Assembly: GCA_016716475.1 (NCBI GenBank)
Contig: JADJWG010000001.1
Span: 1,488,001-1,552,000, forward strand
Direction: 5' to 3'
Source of the DNA: Phycisphaerales bacterium
GTDB taxonomy: Bacteria > Planctomycetota > Phycisphaerae > UBA1845 > Fen-1342
DNA: 64,000 nt
Below the pieces are notes generated by a model, which was given only the letters and a program-made list of their open reading frames with translations, searched no databases and was not told the origin of the DNA. Shown here one piece after another: positions 42,194 to 51,072 of the stretch. How positions within the stretch are numbered: position 1 is the first letter of the stretch; the number at the start of each line of letters is the position of its first letter. A program made the position numbers and the translations under genes.

Positions 42194-45100
42194 ATGGAAC
42201 ATTCTTCGACTCCTGACTCTCGTGTTCGCCGCGCTTTGGACCTCTTTGCAGAGGTCTGCGGTCTCGATACGGCTGCCAGGCAGTCTGTGCTCGAAGAGCG
42301 GTGCGGCGCCGATACCGAGCTGCGGTCGGAGGTAGAGGCACTCCTCGCGGCCGACGCCCAAGCGGGCGGACCGATCGACGGCCACGGCGGACCGGGAGAG
42401 TTCCTCCGCGAGCAGTTGGAGGATCTGGACCTCGAGCACCCCACACGGCTGTCGACGGAAGCCGTAACTCCGGTTCCGGATTCAACCGGGCAATACCGCA
42501 TCCTGCGATTGATCGGCGAGGGGGGGATGGGGACGGTCTACGAAGCGGAGCAGGCCAACCCGCGGCGCATGGTGGCGCTGAAAGCCATCCGCCCCGCATT
42601 CGTGTCGTCGAGCACGTTGAAACGCTTCGAGTTCGAGGCGCAGATACTCGGTCGCCTGCAACACCCGGGGATCGCACAGATCTACGAAGCGGGTGCCGTT
42701 TCGGGAGGGGCCACCGCGCGCGCGTTTTTTGCGATGGAGTACGTTCGCGGCGAGCCGCTAGATGTTTACGCAGATCAACATGACCTCTCCGTGGCGGAGC
42801 GGCTTGAACTCGTGGCACGGGTCTGCGATGCCGTGCAGTACGCGCACCAGATGGGCGTCATACACCGGGATCTCAAGCCGGCCAACATCCTGGTCAACGA
42901 ACATGGCCAGCCGAAAATTCTCGACTTCGGCGTAGCCCGCAGCACCGAAGTTGACCAGCATCTCGGCACGGTATTGACCCTCGCGGGACAGCTCGTCGGC
43001 ACACTGCCGTACATGAGCCCCGAGCAGATCGGGGGACGGGCCCATGATGTCGACACGCGCACGGACGTGTACGCACTTGGAGTCATCCTTTACAAGCTGC
43101 TCACCGGGCGTCTGCCGCTCGAATTGCACGAGTGCGGCCTGACTCAGGCGGCACAGCGCATCCGCGACGAAGTACCGATACCGCTAGGCCAGATTCGCCG
43201 CGAGTTGCGGGGGGAAATCGAGACAATCGTCGCCAAGGCACTGGAGAAACACCGTCACCGGCGGTACCAGTCGGCGCACGCACTCGGCAGCGATTTGCGC
43301 CGCTTCCTGACCGGTGAACCGATCGAAGCCAAGCGCGACTCGGCCATGTACATGTTGCACATGACGCTGCGGCGTTATCGTCGCACGGTCTGGGCGGGCG
43401 GTCTGTTCGTCGTGCTGGTGCTGATATTCGGTGTCGTGGCGGCATTGCAGGCCGAATCCAATCGCCGACTCGTCCTCAGTGAGCGCGGCACCCGCGTGGA
43501 ACGCGAACTTGCGCTGGTCCAAGCCGAACGGGAACGACGCCGGGCCGACGATACCGCGGCGCGCCTGGCAGCCGAACTGGCGACCAGCAGCATCGAGCGC
43601 GGTCGCCTGCTGGGCCTGAGCGGCGACATGCGCTCGGCCGAGACCCTGCTCTGGAAGGAGTTCGTGGACAGCCCGGGCAACCGCCTCGCACGCTGGGCCC
43701 TGTGGGAGCTCTACGCGCGCCAACCACGGCTGCTTTCGCTGCCCACACGCGTCGTCGACATGCGCGCGCTCACCGCGCATCCAGACGGACACGAGGTCGC
43801 CACCGGCACTGAAGATCACCAGATTCTGCGCTGGAATCTGGCGACCATGAGCGGCAGCGGCGCGCTGCTGGGACACACCGGTGCGATTTTCGACGCCCAC
43901 TATCTACCCGACGGCGAGCACCTCGTCAGCGTGTCCGCAGACGGAACCGCGCGGCTCTGGGACTTGCGGACAAATCGCGAAATCGCAGTTCTGCCACACA
44001 GTGCCCCGCTTTGGACCTGCGCACCGTCACCGGATGGCCGCTTCGTGGCGACCGGCGGCGACGCGGGTTATGTCGTGATCTGGGACCTGCGCACCGGCCG
44101 GTGCTTACTCGAGGAATACGCCGGCGGAGGACAGGTACGAACCTTGCGCAGTGCCGCCCTTGAGGCAGACTCGTGGTTGCTGGCGATCGGCACGGAGAAC
44201 GGACGGTTACTGCTCTGGGAACTGCTTTCACATGCTGCCGTTCCGGACATCGCCGCACTCGAGCTCCTGCGTCGGCGCGATTTCACGGGTCACACCGGGT
44301 CGGTCAGTGCCACTGCCATCAGCCCCGATGGGCAAACCTTGGTCTCCGGCGGTACCGATCGCGTCGTGCACTTCTGGGATGTCGCCACGGGAATTCGCCG
44401 CCAGACCCTAGCACCGTCAAACGGAACGATACGCGCGCTGGAGTTCACCGAGGACGGTCGCACACTCGCCGTCGGCGGCTGGTGGACGATTGACCTCTTC
44501 GATGCCGAACTCGGCACGCGCCGGACCTCGTTCGGCCTGCTCGGCGCGGTCTTCGATCTCGCTCTGACCCCGGATGGTCACATCGTGTCGACCGACGGTT
44601 CGGAGTTCTACGGCCAACTGCACGTCTGGGAGCTTGAACCCCTCAGGTGTCTGCAGCAGGTGCGTGCCGACGAGCTGCGTACCTTCTCCGCCAGCGCCAG
44701 CCCCGAGGGCCACGAATTCGCCACGGGCGGTGAAGAGCCGGTTGTGCGACTGTGGGATCGGGCCACACGAACACGGACGCACGAATTAACCGGTCCCACC
44801 CAACCCGTAACCATCGTCCGGTACAGCGACTGTGGGCGTTGGCTTGCGGCCGGTGATCGGAGTGGCACCGTCTACATCTGGGACCGCGCCACCCTCACGC
44901 CCATCGCCAAGTTCTACGGCCTCGCCACCAGCGGCGCTGCACTCGCATTCAGTCCGGACGGCGCGTGGCTCGCCTACGGCCGCGGCAACGGCCGCATCAC
45001 CTTGGTATCAACAGCGGTCTGGGGTGAATGGCTCACGATCATGAGCGCTCCGGCGGAGGTGATCGCGCTCACCTACACGCCCGACGGAAAATCGCTGATC

Positions 45101-45673
45101 TCCACGGGCCGCGACCGCGTGATCCGGGTCTGGGATGTGCCAACCGGCCGTGAACGCTTCTGGTTTCACGCGACCTACGGGACCATGCCGTGGTGCCTGG
45201 CAGTCGCACCAGATGGGCGCACGCTCGCAGTCGGCACATGGCTGCGAACCGTGGAGTTGTGGGATCTCCAAACGCGCGAACGGGTGCGTACACTGCATGG
45301 CCACAAGCAACTCGTGAATTCCGTCGCCTTTCAGGTCATCGACGATGAACTGGTGCTGGCGTCGGCGAGCAACGACGGCCTGCTGAAATTGTGGGATACG
45401 GAATCCGGCGAATGCCTCGCAACGCTCGACAACAACACCGGCGAAATCTACCACGTCGCATTCGCACCCCACGAACCCACCCTGCTGGCGGCTGGAGCGG
45501 GCGGCTGGGTCGGACTGTGGGATCTCCGCTATTTCGAACGACACATCGCCGGGAACGCGCTTCATTGGGTGGTTGAACTGCACCGGCGCACCGAGCCAAC
45601 CTGGTCGCTCATCGAACGCGCCGCGTGGGCTGAGCGATTACAGACCCGGTATTGGGGTCTCCCATCCAAATGA
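42194..45673 (+). CDS. transmembrane Ser/Thr protein kinase with WD40 repeat domain
   Basis: 1159 residues from ATG 42194; an open frame extends upstream across the globin gene but is not coding. Residues 100-380 are a Hanks-type kinase: Gly-rich loop GEGGMGTV at 108-115, ALK in VAL(K)AI, catalytic HRDLKPANIL at 224 onward, DFGVARS and SPEQ. A membrane helix (about 399-420) separates this cytoplasmic domain from an extracytoplasmic WD40 propeller with about a dozen repeats (HTGAIFDAHYLPDGEHLVS, WDLRTNR and so on). The layout is the common planctomycete sensor kinase. The first 100 residues carry a small helical domain. The ECF sigma factor gene 0.6 kb upstream is a probable target or partner. 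Ligands of the propeller are unknown. Confidence 0.92.
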   Translation: MEHSSTPDSRVRRALDLFAEVCGLDTAARQSVLEERCGADTELRSEVEALLAADAQAGGPIDGHGGPGEFLREQLEDLDLEHPTRLSTEAVTPVPDSTGQYRILRLIGEGGMGTVYEAEQANPRRMVALKAIRPAFVSSSTLKRFEFEAQILGRLQHPGIAQIYEAGAVSGGATARAFFAMEYVRGEPLDVYADQHDLSVAERLELVARVCDAVQYAHQMGVIHRDLKPANILVNEHGQPKILDFGVARSTEVDQHLGTVLTLAGQLVGTLPYMSPEQIGGRAHDVDTRTDVYALGVILYKLLTGRLPLELHECGLTQAAQRIRDEVPIPLGQIRRELRGEIETIVAKALEKHRHRRYQSAHALGSDLRRFLTGEPIEAKRDSAMYMLHMTLRRYRRTVWAGGLFVVLVLIFGVVAALQAESNRRLVLSERGTRVERELALVQAERERRRADDTAARLAAELATSSIERGRLLGLSGDMRSAETLLWKEFVDSPGNRLARWALWELYARQPRLLSLPTRVVDMRALTAHPDGHEVATGTEDHQILRWNLATMSGSGALLGHTGAIFDAHYLPDGEHLVSVSADGTARLWDLRTNREIAVLPHSAPLWTCAPSPDGRFVATGGDAGYVVIWDLRTGRCLLEEYAGGGQVRTLRSAALEADSWLLAIGTENGRLLLWELLSHAAVPDIAALELLRRRDFTGHTGSVSATAISPDGQTLVSGGTDRVVHFWDVATGIRRQTLAPSNGTIRALEFTEDGRTLAVGGWWTIDLFDAELGTRRTSFGLLGAVFDLALTPDGHIVSTDGSEFYGQLHVWELEPLRCLQQVRADELRTFSASASPEGHEFATGGEEPVVRLWDRATRTRTHELTGPTQPVTIVRYSDCGRWLAAGDRSGTVYIWDRATLTPIAKFYGLATSGAALAFSPDGAWLAYGRGNGRITLVSTAVWGEWLTIMSAPAEVIALTYTPDGKSLISTGRDRVIRVWDVPTGRERFWFHATYGTMPWCLAVAPDGRTLAVGTWLRTVELWDLQTRERVRTLHGHKQLVNSVAFQVIDDELVLASASNDGLLKLWDTESGECLATLDNNTGEIYHVAFAPHEPTLLAAGAGGWVGLWDLRYFERHIAGNALHWVVELHRRTEPTWSLIERAAWAERLQTRYWGLPSK

Positions 45674-45731
45674 TAATGAGATTCAGCGGTCGGGCATCAC
45701 AGGGAATTCTCCCCACAAGACAGTTGTTGTT

Positions 45732-45757
45732 CATATCACTGTTGCAACATGTATATG
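45732..45757 (+). promoter_or_regulatory. palindromic operator for the MarR-type regulator
   Basis: The core TGTTGCAACA (45740-45749) is a perfect 10-bp palindrome inside a 26-bp dyad from CATAT at 45732 to ATATG at 45757, with 10 of 13 positions matching between halves. It lies 26 bp before the MarR start, over any likely -10 element, as expected for autorepression. Confidence 0.62.
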
Positions 45758-45783
45758 GTGCTCGACGGCGAGGAGGCAGCATA

Positions 45784-46311
45784 ATGGCCACACTTGCAGC
45801 AGAACTCGGTAAGCGCCGCCCTTTTGACCTCCCGGAAGAGGAGGCCTATCTCAGCATCGTACGAACAGGCGTGGTCCTACAGTGCCAGCATGCCCGACTG
45901 TTCCGCGCATACGATCTGACACCCGCAAGCTACAACATTCTCCGCATCCTCCGCGGGGCCGGAGCAGAAGGCCGCTGCGCGTCGGAAATCGCTTCGCAGG
46001 TAGTTACCGAAGTGCCGGATATGACCCGCCTTGTGGATCGACTGGAAAACCTCGGACTGCTCGAACGCCACCGCGAGGACATCGATCGTCGCAAAATCCG
46101 GATCCGTATCAGCGAAAAGGGCCTAACGACACTGGCGGAGCTGGATGCACCTGTACGAGATCTGTTGAGGCAGCAGTTCGCCGGTGTGGCCGCGGACGAC
46201 CAACAGCGCCTTATCGGGCAACTGGCTGCCTTGCGCAACGCAGTCCGCACCCGGACCACCGACTCATCCACGCGGAAAGCCAATTCCGATCATCCGCGCA
46301 GTACTTCGTGA
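45784..46311 (+). CDS. MarR-family transcriptional regulator
   Basis: 175 residues from ATG 45784, with AGGAGG 7 bp upstream; an in-frame start at 45652 would run through the operator. The winged helix is clear: helix FRAYDLTPASYNILRILRGAGAEG, the recognition helix region ASQVVTEVPDMTRLVDRLENLGLLER, and the wing DRRKIRIRISEKG. MarR proteins are dimeric repressors relieved by small phenolic or oxidising compounds. A large dyad-symmetric site sits just upstream and a DoxX-like gene starts 29 bp downstream, so it probably controls itself and DoxX. Confidence 0.92.
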   Translation: MATLAAELGKRRPFDLPEEEAYLSIVRTGVVLQCQHARLFRAYDLTPASYNILRILRGAGAEGRCASEIASQVVTEVPDMTRLVDRLENLGLLERHREDIDRRKIRIRISEKGLTTLAELDAPVRDLLRQQFAGVAADDQQRLIGQLAALRNAVRTRTTDSSTRKANSDHPRSTS

Positions 46312-46340
46312 CCCCAATCACGGCACCAAGGAGAATTCGC

Positions 46341-46823
46341 ATGTCTCAAAGCTCTGGTTTGCCCCGCGGAATAGCGTGGGCACACCAACCCGATGCGGGC
46401 TGGCTCCTCATTCGAGTGATGGTGGGAGTCGTCGGTGTGTTCCACGGCGCGCAGAAGCTCTTCGGCTGGTTCGACGGACCGGGCATCTCGGGCTTCACCG
46501 ACGCACTCACCGCTCTTGAGGTGCCCTTTCCGGCGCTCAGTGCGTATCTCGCCGGTGGGGCGGAGTTCTTCGGCGGTGTACTGCTGATCGTGGGCCTGCT
46601 TACGCGACTGGCGGCACTGCCCTTCGCATTCGCCATGCTGGTCGCGGTCACGCAGGTTCACAACAAGGCCTTCGACGCCCGGGACAGCGGGATGGAGTAT
46701 GCGCTTACGCTGCTGGTTGTGCTTGTGGCGATCGTACTGGCGGGTCCGGGAAGATTCTCTCTGGATGCACTGGTTCGGGGCGGAACCGTCCCAAGATTTC
46801 AGGCCGACCGGGCTTCCGTTTAG
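46341..46823 (+). CDS. DoxX-family membrane protein
   Basis: 160 residues from ATG 46341 (AAGGAG 7 bp upstream). It has the DoxX pattern: helix GWLLIRVMVGVVGVFHGAQKLFGWF, then FPALSAYLAGGAEFFGGVLLIVGLLTR, then a third and fourth helix (LPFAFAMLVAVTQVHNKAF and YALTLLVVLVAIVLAGPGRFSLD). DoxX-like proteins are linked to thiosulfate oxidation in archaea and to redox or oxidative stress in bacteria. Position in an operon with MarR suggests an inducible response to redox-active or toxic compounds. Substrate unknown. Confidence 0.9.
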   Translation: MSQSSGLPRGIAWAHQPDAGWLLIRVMVGVVGVFHGAQKLFGWFDGPGISGFTDALTALEVPFPALSAYLAGGAEFFGGVLLIVGLLTRLAALPFAFAMLVAVTQVHNKAFDARDSGMEYALTLLVVLVAIVLAGPGRFSLDALVRGGTVPRFQADRASV

Positions 46824-47201
46824 TAGCTCGTTAAGATTGGCTCATTCCACGACTTACGTCTGAGGGGCTTGATTCGATCCCCAAGCGCTGCTATTCTTTC
46901 TCATTGTTCGGTCAACCGGAGGTGTGCCGGTTACAGCGGATGTGCATCCGCGTGAAACGCGGCCTCCAACGGATTCTATTGGTGGCAGACCGACACCCTC
47001 GCGACTCGGGGGGTTCCTCAGCGACAGCGCCTCGCTGAGACCCAGCGTCCGACGTTCCGATGGCGCATTCGTGTCAGGTGTGAGCAAAGCCGCGGAGGTT
47101 CCGGTCGTGTGGCCGGTCCGGGGAATGACTGCCCCGAAGCCGCCGCCCAGGACCCGTGATAGCGAATCTAACCAGTTGAGTTCGCAATACCTTACGAGCA
47201 G
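46824..47201 (+). other. 378-bp intergenic region and fusA leader
   Basis: Contains the promoter at 46869-46897 and about 300 bases of leader. GCGGATG/CATCCGC (46936-46951) is a perfect 7-bp stem, and outer GGAGG (46918-46922) can pair with CCTCC (46963-46967), so a folded element is likely. An open frame at 46924-47205 overlaps fusA and has no coding character. Confidence 0.45.
46869..46897 (+). promoter_or_regulatory. putative fusA promoter TTGATT-17-TATTCT
   Basis: TTGATT at 46869-46874 and TATTCT at 46892-46897 with a 17-bp spacer and GC before the -10 box. One of the best sigma-70-type matches in the window. Confidence 0.55.
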
Positions 47202-49307
47202 ATGAGCACCGTCATGCAAGCGATCGCCAAAATCCGCAACATCGGTATTTCGGCCCATATCGACTCGGGCAAGACCACCCTATCCGAGCGCATCCTCTTT
47301 TACAGCGGCCGCATTCACCGCATCGGAGAGGTGCATGCGCGCGATGGCAAGGGTGCGACGATGGACCACATGGAGCTCGAGAAGGAGCGCGGCATCACGA
47401 TCACGTCAGCGGCGACGAGCGTGGGCTGGCTGGGTCACAACATCAACCTGATCGACACGCCGGGGCACGTCGATTTCACGGTCGAGGTGGAGCGCTCGCT
47501 GCGCGTGCTGGACGGGGCTATTCTGGTCCTGTGCGGGGTGGGCGGGGTGCAGTCACAGTCACTAACGGTGGATCGGCAGATGAAGCGGTACGGCGTGCCG
47601 CGCATCGCGTTCATCAACAAGCTGGACCGCGTGGGGGCCGATCCGTCGCGCGTGATTCAAGAAATCGAGAACAAGCTGGGGCTGGAGGCGGTCCCGCTGC
47701 AGTTGCCGATGGGGCTGGAGAACGACTTCAAAGGCATCATCGATCTGCTGACCATGGAGGCGCTGTACTTCGACGGCGACATGGGTGAAAAGATCCGCCG
47801 TGAGCCGATCCCCGCGGACTTTCAGGAGGCCGCCGCGCGCGCCCGACACGGCCTGCTCGACACGCTCTCGCTGTACGATGATGAGCTGATGGAGATGCTG
47901 CTGGAGGAGCAGGCACCGACCCTGGAGCGGTTGCACGAAACGATCCGCCGGCTGACGATTTCGCGCGATATCGTCCCGGTGATGATGGGCACGGCTTTCC
48001 GCAACAAGGGCGTACAGCCCCTCTTGGACGCCATCGTCCGCTATCTGCCCTCCCCACTCGATATCATGTATTACGCCAAGGACAACGATAACGACAGCGC
48101 CGAAGTCGCCATCACGGCCGACACCGAGGCGCCGACCGTAGCAATGGCGTTCAAACTGGTCGAGGAGAGCTTCGGCCAGCTCATCTACACCCGGGTTTAC
48201 CAGGGTCGGATCGCCAAGGGCACAAGTCTGCGCAATACCCGTACACGCCGCAATTTCCGCGTGGGGCGCATGGTGCGCATGCACTCCAACGACAAGGAAG
48301 ACGTGGAAGTTGCCGGTGCCGGCGATATCGTCGCACTGATCGGTGTCGACTGCGCCTCGGGGGACACGTTCTGCGACGATCGTATCAATTACGCCCTGGA
48401 AAACATCCACGCGCCCGAGCCCGTGATCTCCCTCGCGATCAATACCTCGAAGGGCGCCGACCGCGACAAACTCGCGAAGGCCCTCCAGCGGTTCGTTCGT
48501 GAGGATCCCACCTTCCACGTGCGCACCGACCAGGAGTCCGGCGAGACGATCATCTCGGGCATCGGGGAGCTGCAACTCGAGGTCTATGTCGAACGCATCC
48601 GCCGCGAGTACGGCGTCGAGGTAGTCACGGGCGCGCCCCGTGTGAACTACCGCGAGGCCCCGACCGCCGAAGCCCCGTTCGACTACAAGCACAAGAAGCA
48701 GACCGGCGGCTCGGGCCAGTACGGCCATGTCGTCGGCCGCATGGTACCGCTCGACGAGAGCGCTGAAAGCGACTACATCTTCGAGAACAAGGTTTCGGGC
48801 GGCCGCATCCCGACTGAGTACATTCCGTCGTGCGATAAGGGGTTCCAGGCGGCACGTATGAACGGCCCGCTGGCGGGCTATGAAGTGGTCCGCGTGAAGC
48901 TGGTGTTGGAAGATGGCACGACGCACTCGGTGGACTCGTCCGACATCGCGTACCAGGTGGCCGCGCGTGAGGCCTTCAAGCAGGCGTACCTGAAGGCGAA
49001 GCCCGCGATTCTCGAACCGATCATGAAGGTCGAAATCGAGTGTCCGACGGAACAGCAGGGCAGCGTGGTGGGTGACATCACCTCGCGCCGGGGCATCATC
49101 CACAACACCGAGTCGAAGATCGAAGTCACCGTGATCCAGGCGGACGTACCACTCTCGAACATGTTTGGCTACGCAACCGAGCTGCGCTCCATGACGCAGG
49201 GCCGCGGGACGTTCGCGATGGAGTTCGGCTATTACCGCGTTGCGCCGCGCGACGTACAGGAAGAGGTCATCGCCAAGGCGAAGGCCGCCGCCGCCGCGAA
49301 GCGGTAG
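47202..49307 (+). CDS. fusA: translation elongation factor G (EFG1, spirochaete/planctomycete/mitochondrial type)
   Basis: 701 residues. G1 is AHIDSGKTTLSERIL, G2 lies in KGATMDHMELEKERGITIT, G3 is DTPGHVDF and G4 is NKLD; these forms, with Ser in the P-loop, are those of the mitochondrial EFG1 and spirochaete/planctomycete group rather than the E. coli type (AHIDAGKTT). Domains II to V follow, including YKHKKQTGGSGQYGHV in domain IV/V. EF-G drives tRNA translocation on the ribosome using GTP. The gene is not in a str operon here (no rpsL, rpsG or tuf nearby) and has its own promoter. A weak Shine-Dalgarno site leaves a choice between ATG 47202 and ATG 47214. Confidence 0.96.
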   Translation: MSTVMQAIAKIRNIGISAHIDSGKTTLSERILFYSGRIHRIGEVHARDGKGATMDHMELEKERGITITSAATSVGWLGHNINLIDTPGHVDFTVEVERSLRVLDGAILVLCGVGGVQSQSLTVDRQMKRYGVPRIAFINKLDRVGADPSRVIQEIENKLGLEAVPLQLPMGLENDFKGIIDLLTMEALYFDGDMGEKIRREPIPADFQEAAARARHGLLDTLSLYDDELMEMLLEEQAPTLERLHETIRRLTISRDIVPVMMGTAFRNKGVQPLLDAIVRYLPSPLDIMYYAKDNDNDSAEVAITADTEAPTVAMAFKLVEESFGQLIYTRVYQGRIAKGTSLRNTRTRRNFRVGRMVRMHSNDKEDVEVAGAGDIVALIGVDCASGDTFCDDRINYALENIHAPEPVISLAINTSKGADRDKLAKALQRFVREDPTFHVRTDQESGETIISGIGELQLEVYVERIRREYGVEVVTGAPRVNYREAPTAEAPFDYKHKKQTGGSGQYGHVVGRMVPLDESAESDYIFENKVSGGRIPTEYIPSCDKGFQAARMNGPLAGYEVVRVKLVLEDGTTHSVDSSDIAYQVAAREAFKQAYLKAKPAILEPIMKVEIECPTEQQGSVVGDITSRRGIIHNTESKIEVTVIQADVPLSNMFGYATELRSMTQGRGTFAMEFGYYRVAPRDVQEEVIAKAKAAAAAKR

Positions 49308-49384
49308 TAACCCGGCAGACGGAGGGCAGCCGCACCGGACGCCATGGGCCGCCTCTCCCTGGCTTCGCATTCGCCTGCGACGGG

Positions 49385-49402
49385 GCGGAACCGCAGTTCC
49401 GC
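49385..49402. terminator. hairpin between fusA and the convergent acetyltransferase gene
   Basis: GCGGAAC and GTTCCGC form a 7-bp stem with tetraloop CGCA, 78 bp after fusA and 30 bp before the end of the minus-strand gene. No T-tract. It may serve both genes. Confidence 0.4.
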
Positions 49403-49431
49403 ACTGTGCATGGAACAGGTGAGGGTTGGCT

Positions 49432-49950
49432 TTACCCGGTACTCGCGAACCGGATCAGGCACTCGCGTCGCCCGAAGAGCGGAAAATCGTGCCACTCGTA
49501 GCCATCGATTCGCATTCCCGCCGCGTGATAGCAACGGATGGCTGTTGTGTTCTCCGGAAACACGACCAGCGTGACGCGCCGCGCGCCGCGGTGCTCGAAC
49601 GCCTCACGCAGCAATGCCCGCGTCAATGCCAGGCCGTAGCGCCGCCCACGGAGTTCCGGATCCACGATGAGATGCCCTAGCCAGTACTCACGTCCTTGCA
49701 TCCGTAGCGGATTCAATTCCCCATAAGCAACGGGCTGAAGTCGCTCCGTGGCGCAAAGGACGAAAGGCGCTCCGTCTGGTCGGTGCCAGCGCAGGATGGC
49801 CGTCGCGGTAAGCGGTGGGCGCGTTTTCGGTGCGAGCCAGTAGGCCTCCTCCGTTGTATGAATCCAGGAGGCGATGAGTTCCGCCCAACCCGGTTCAAAC
49901 GGAACCAGTCGGGACCGCGCGCCGGCCGAGCTTTGGGGGGTGACTGCCAT
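49432..49950 (-). CDS. GNAT-family N-acetyltransferase
   Basis: 172 residues. The acetyl-CoA binding motif A is clear in LGHLIVDPELRGRRYGLALTRALL, and the later ENTTAIRCYHAAGMRIDGYE is the typical motif B with the aromatic residue. N-terminal residues up to 60 give the usual substrate-binding helices. Targets of such proteins range from protein N-termini to antibiotics, so the substrate is open. There is no Shine-Dalgarno site at the ATG 49950. The gene is divergent from a methyltransferase gene, with a short common upstream region. Confidence 0.85.
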   Translation of the reverse strand: MAVTPQSSAGARSRLVPFEPGWAELIASWIHTTEEAYWLAPKTRPPLTATAILRWHRPDGAPFVLCATERLQPVAYGELNPLRMQGREYWLGHLIVDPELRGRRYGLALTRALLREAFEHRGARRVTLVVFPENTTAIRCYHAAGMRIDGYEWHDFPLFGRRECLIRFASTG

Positions 49951-50024
49951 GGGTGCGTGTCCGGAAGCTGCCTGTCATCATACGATCCCGGCTCAACGGT
50001 GGCCAGCGTCGGCCGCCAACGGGT

Positions 50025-50720
50025 GTGTCCGCCGAGCTTGAGGCCGTACGGTTGGAAACGATCGCGGGTTATCCTGTGCGGCGGGTCGCGGTGCCGGTCG
50101 GCGGACGCACGTACGTGCTGCTGATGCCGGCGGACGAGGAGGCCCTGCTCGAAGATCCGCGCGTGGCGGAGCGCTTCGCGGCTGACGAGTACATGCCCTA
50201 CTGGGCGACGCTCTGGCCGGCAGCGCTGGTGCTGGCCGACGCGGTAGCGGAGTGGCACGGTGCGGCGCTGGCGGGTGGTGAGGTGCTGGAACTGGGCAGC
50301 GGCCTGGGACTGGTCGGGCTAGTGGCCGCGGCGCGCGGGGCCCGCGTGCTGGTGAGCGACTACGATGCCGATGCGCTGGAATTCGTCCGGGCGAGTGCGC
50401 GGGCCAACGGACTGCCGGAACCGGCCACGCGACTGGTCGATTGGCGGCAGCGCTATGCGGATCTGAAGCCGTCGCGAATCGTGGCAGCGGACGTGCTGTA
50501 CGAACGGCGGAACCTGGCGCCGGTGGCGACATTTGTTGCAGCGCACCTGGCCGATGACGGTGAGGCCTGGATCAGTGACGCCCACCGCTCCGTCGCGGAC
50601 GGGTTCGCGGTGTTGGCCGAGAGCGCCGGGTTGCATGTGGAGGTGCGGCTCGGCGATCGTGACGAACAACGCGCGGGCATCCCGGTGCGCGGAAGGATTT
50701 TCGTGTTGCGGCGGGCGTAG
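50025..50720 (+). CDS. METTL21-like SAM-dependent methyltransferase
   Basis: 231 residues from GTG 50025; a start at 49953 would lie 2 bp from the divergent gene and upstream of the likely -10 box TACGAT (49981-49986). Motif I is EVLELGSGLGLVGL; motif post I is VLVSDYDADAL. MPYWATLWPAALVLAD is the hallmark entry segment of the METTL21 group of lysine and protein methyltransferases, and RIVAADVLYERRN matches the post-II block. Substrate is unknown, though bacterial members may methylate ribosomal proteins or elongation factors; fusA lies close by. Confidence 0.85.
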   Translation: MSAELEAVRLETIAGYPVRRVAVPVGGRTYVLLMPADEEALLEDPRVAERFAADEYMPYWATLWPAALVLADAVAEWHGAALAGGEVLELGSGLGLVGLVAAARGARVLVSDYDADALEFVRASARANGLPEPATRLVDWRQRYADLKPSRIVAADVLYERRNLAPVATFVAAHLADDGEAWISDAHRSVADGFAVLAESAGLHVEVRLGDRDEQRAGIPVRGRIFVLRRA

Positions 50721-50732
50721 GAGGTACGGGCC

Positions 50733-50975
50733 TTGGCGCGGAAGGTCACTGTAAACATTCCGGAAATCTGCGACTTCGACTGTCCGCATGCCGACTTCCC
50801 CCCGGCGGAGACAGCCGGGATCTGTCGTACGATGTCAGCGGTGTGGTGCCGTAAGCTTGGGGAGCTTACGAACAAGAATCGGCCGTGCGAGTGGCGACGA
50901 CGCAAGAACCAGGGTTCGTCCGGTACATCGACACGACCCCCCAATGCCGGCGGCCGAGCGCGTCGAGCCCCCTGA
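50733..50975 (+). CDS. small Cys-rich protein of unknown function
   Basis: 80 residues from TTG 50733, supported by GGAGG 8 bp upstream overlapping the methyltransferase stop. The first 55 residues hold four or five Cys with regular spacing (ICDFDCPHADFPPAETAGIC, then WCRKL and PCEW), a pattern that suggests a metal site or disulfide fold; the last 25 residues (NQGSSGTSTRPPNAGG) look disordered. Coding use fits this frame better than the overlapping frames. It appears to be co-transcribed with the methyltransferase. Family not recognised; I recall similar short Cys proteins in planctomycete genomes but cannot verify. Confidence 0.6.
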   Translation: MARKVTVNIPEICDFDCPHADFPPAETAGICRTMSAVWCRKLGELTNKNRPCEWRRRKNQGSSGTSTRPPNAGGRARRAP

Positions 50976-51072
50976 ACGCACCGCCGACAGCGGAATACGC
51001 CATCGGCGTCGAATACTTCATGCCGACCGGCCGCCCGACTACCATGCGGCAGACGTTCACACCGGAGTGCGC

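Noticed and set aside
46924..47205. 93-residue frame in the fusA leader
   Set aside because: Pro/Arg/Ser-rich without motifs and overlaps the fusA start; the region looks more like structured leader RNA.
47562..49370. 602-residue minus-strand frame opposite fusA
   Set aside because: Antisense of a highly conserved gene; sequence is Arg/His/Leu-rich without motifs.
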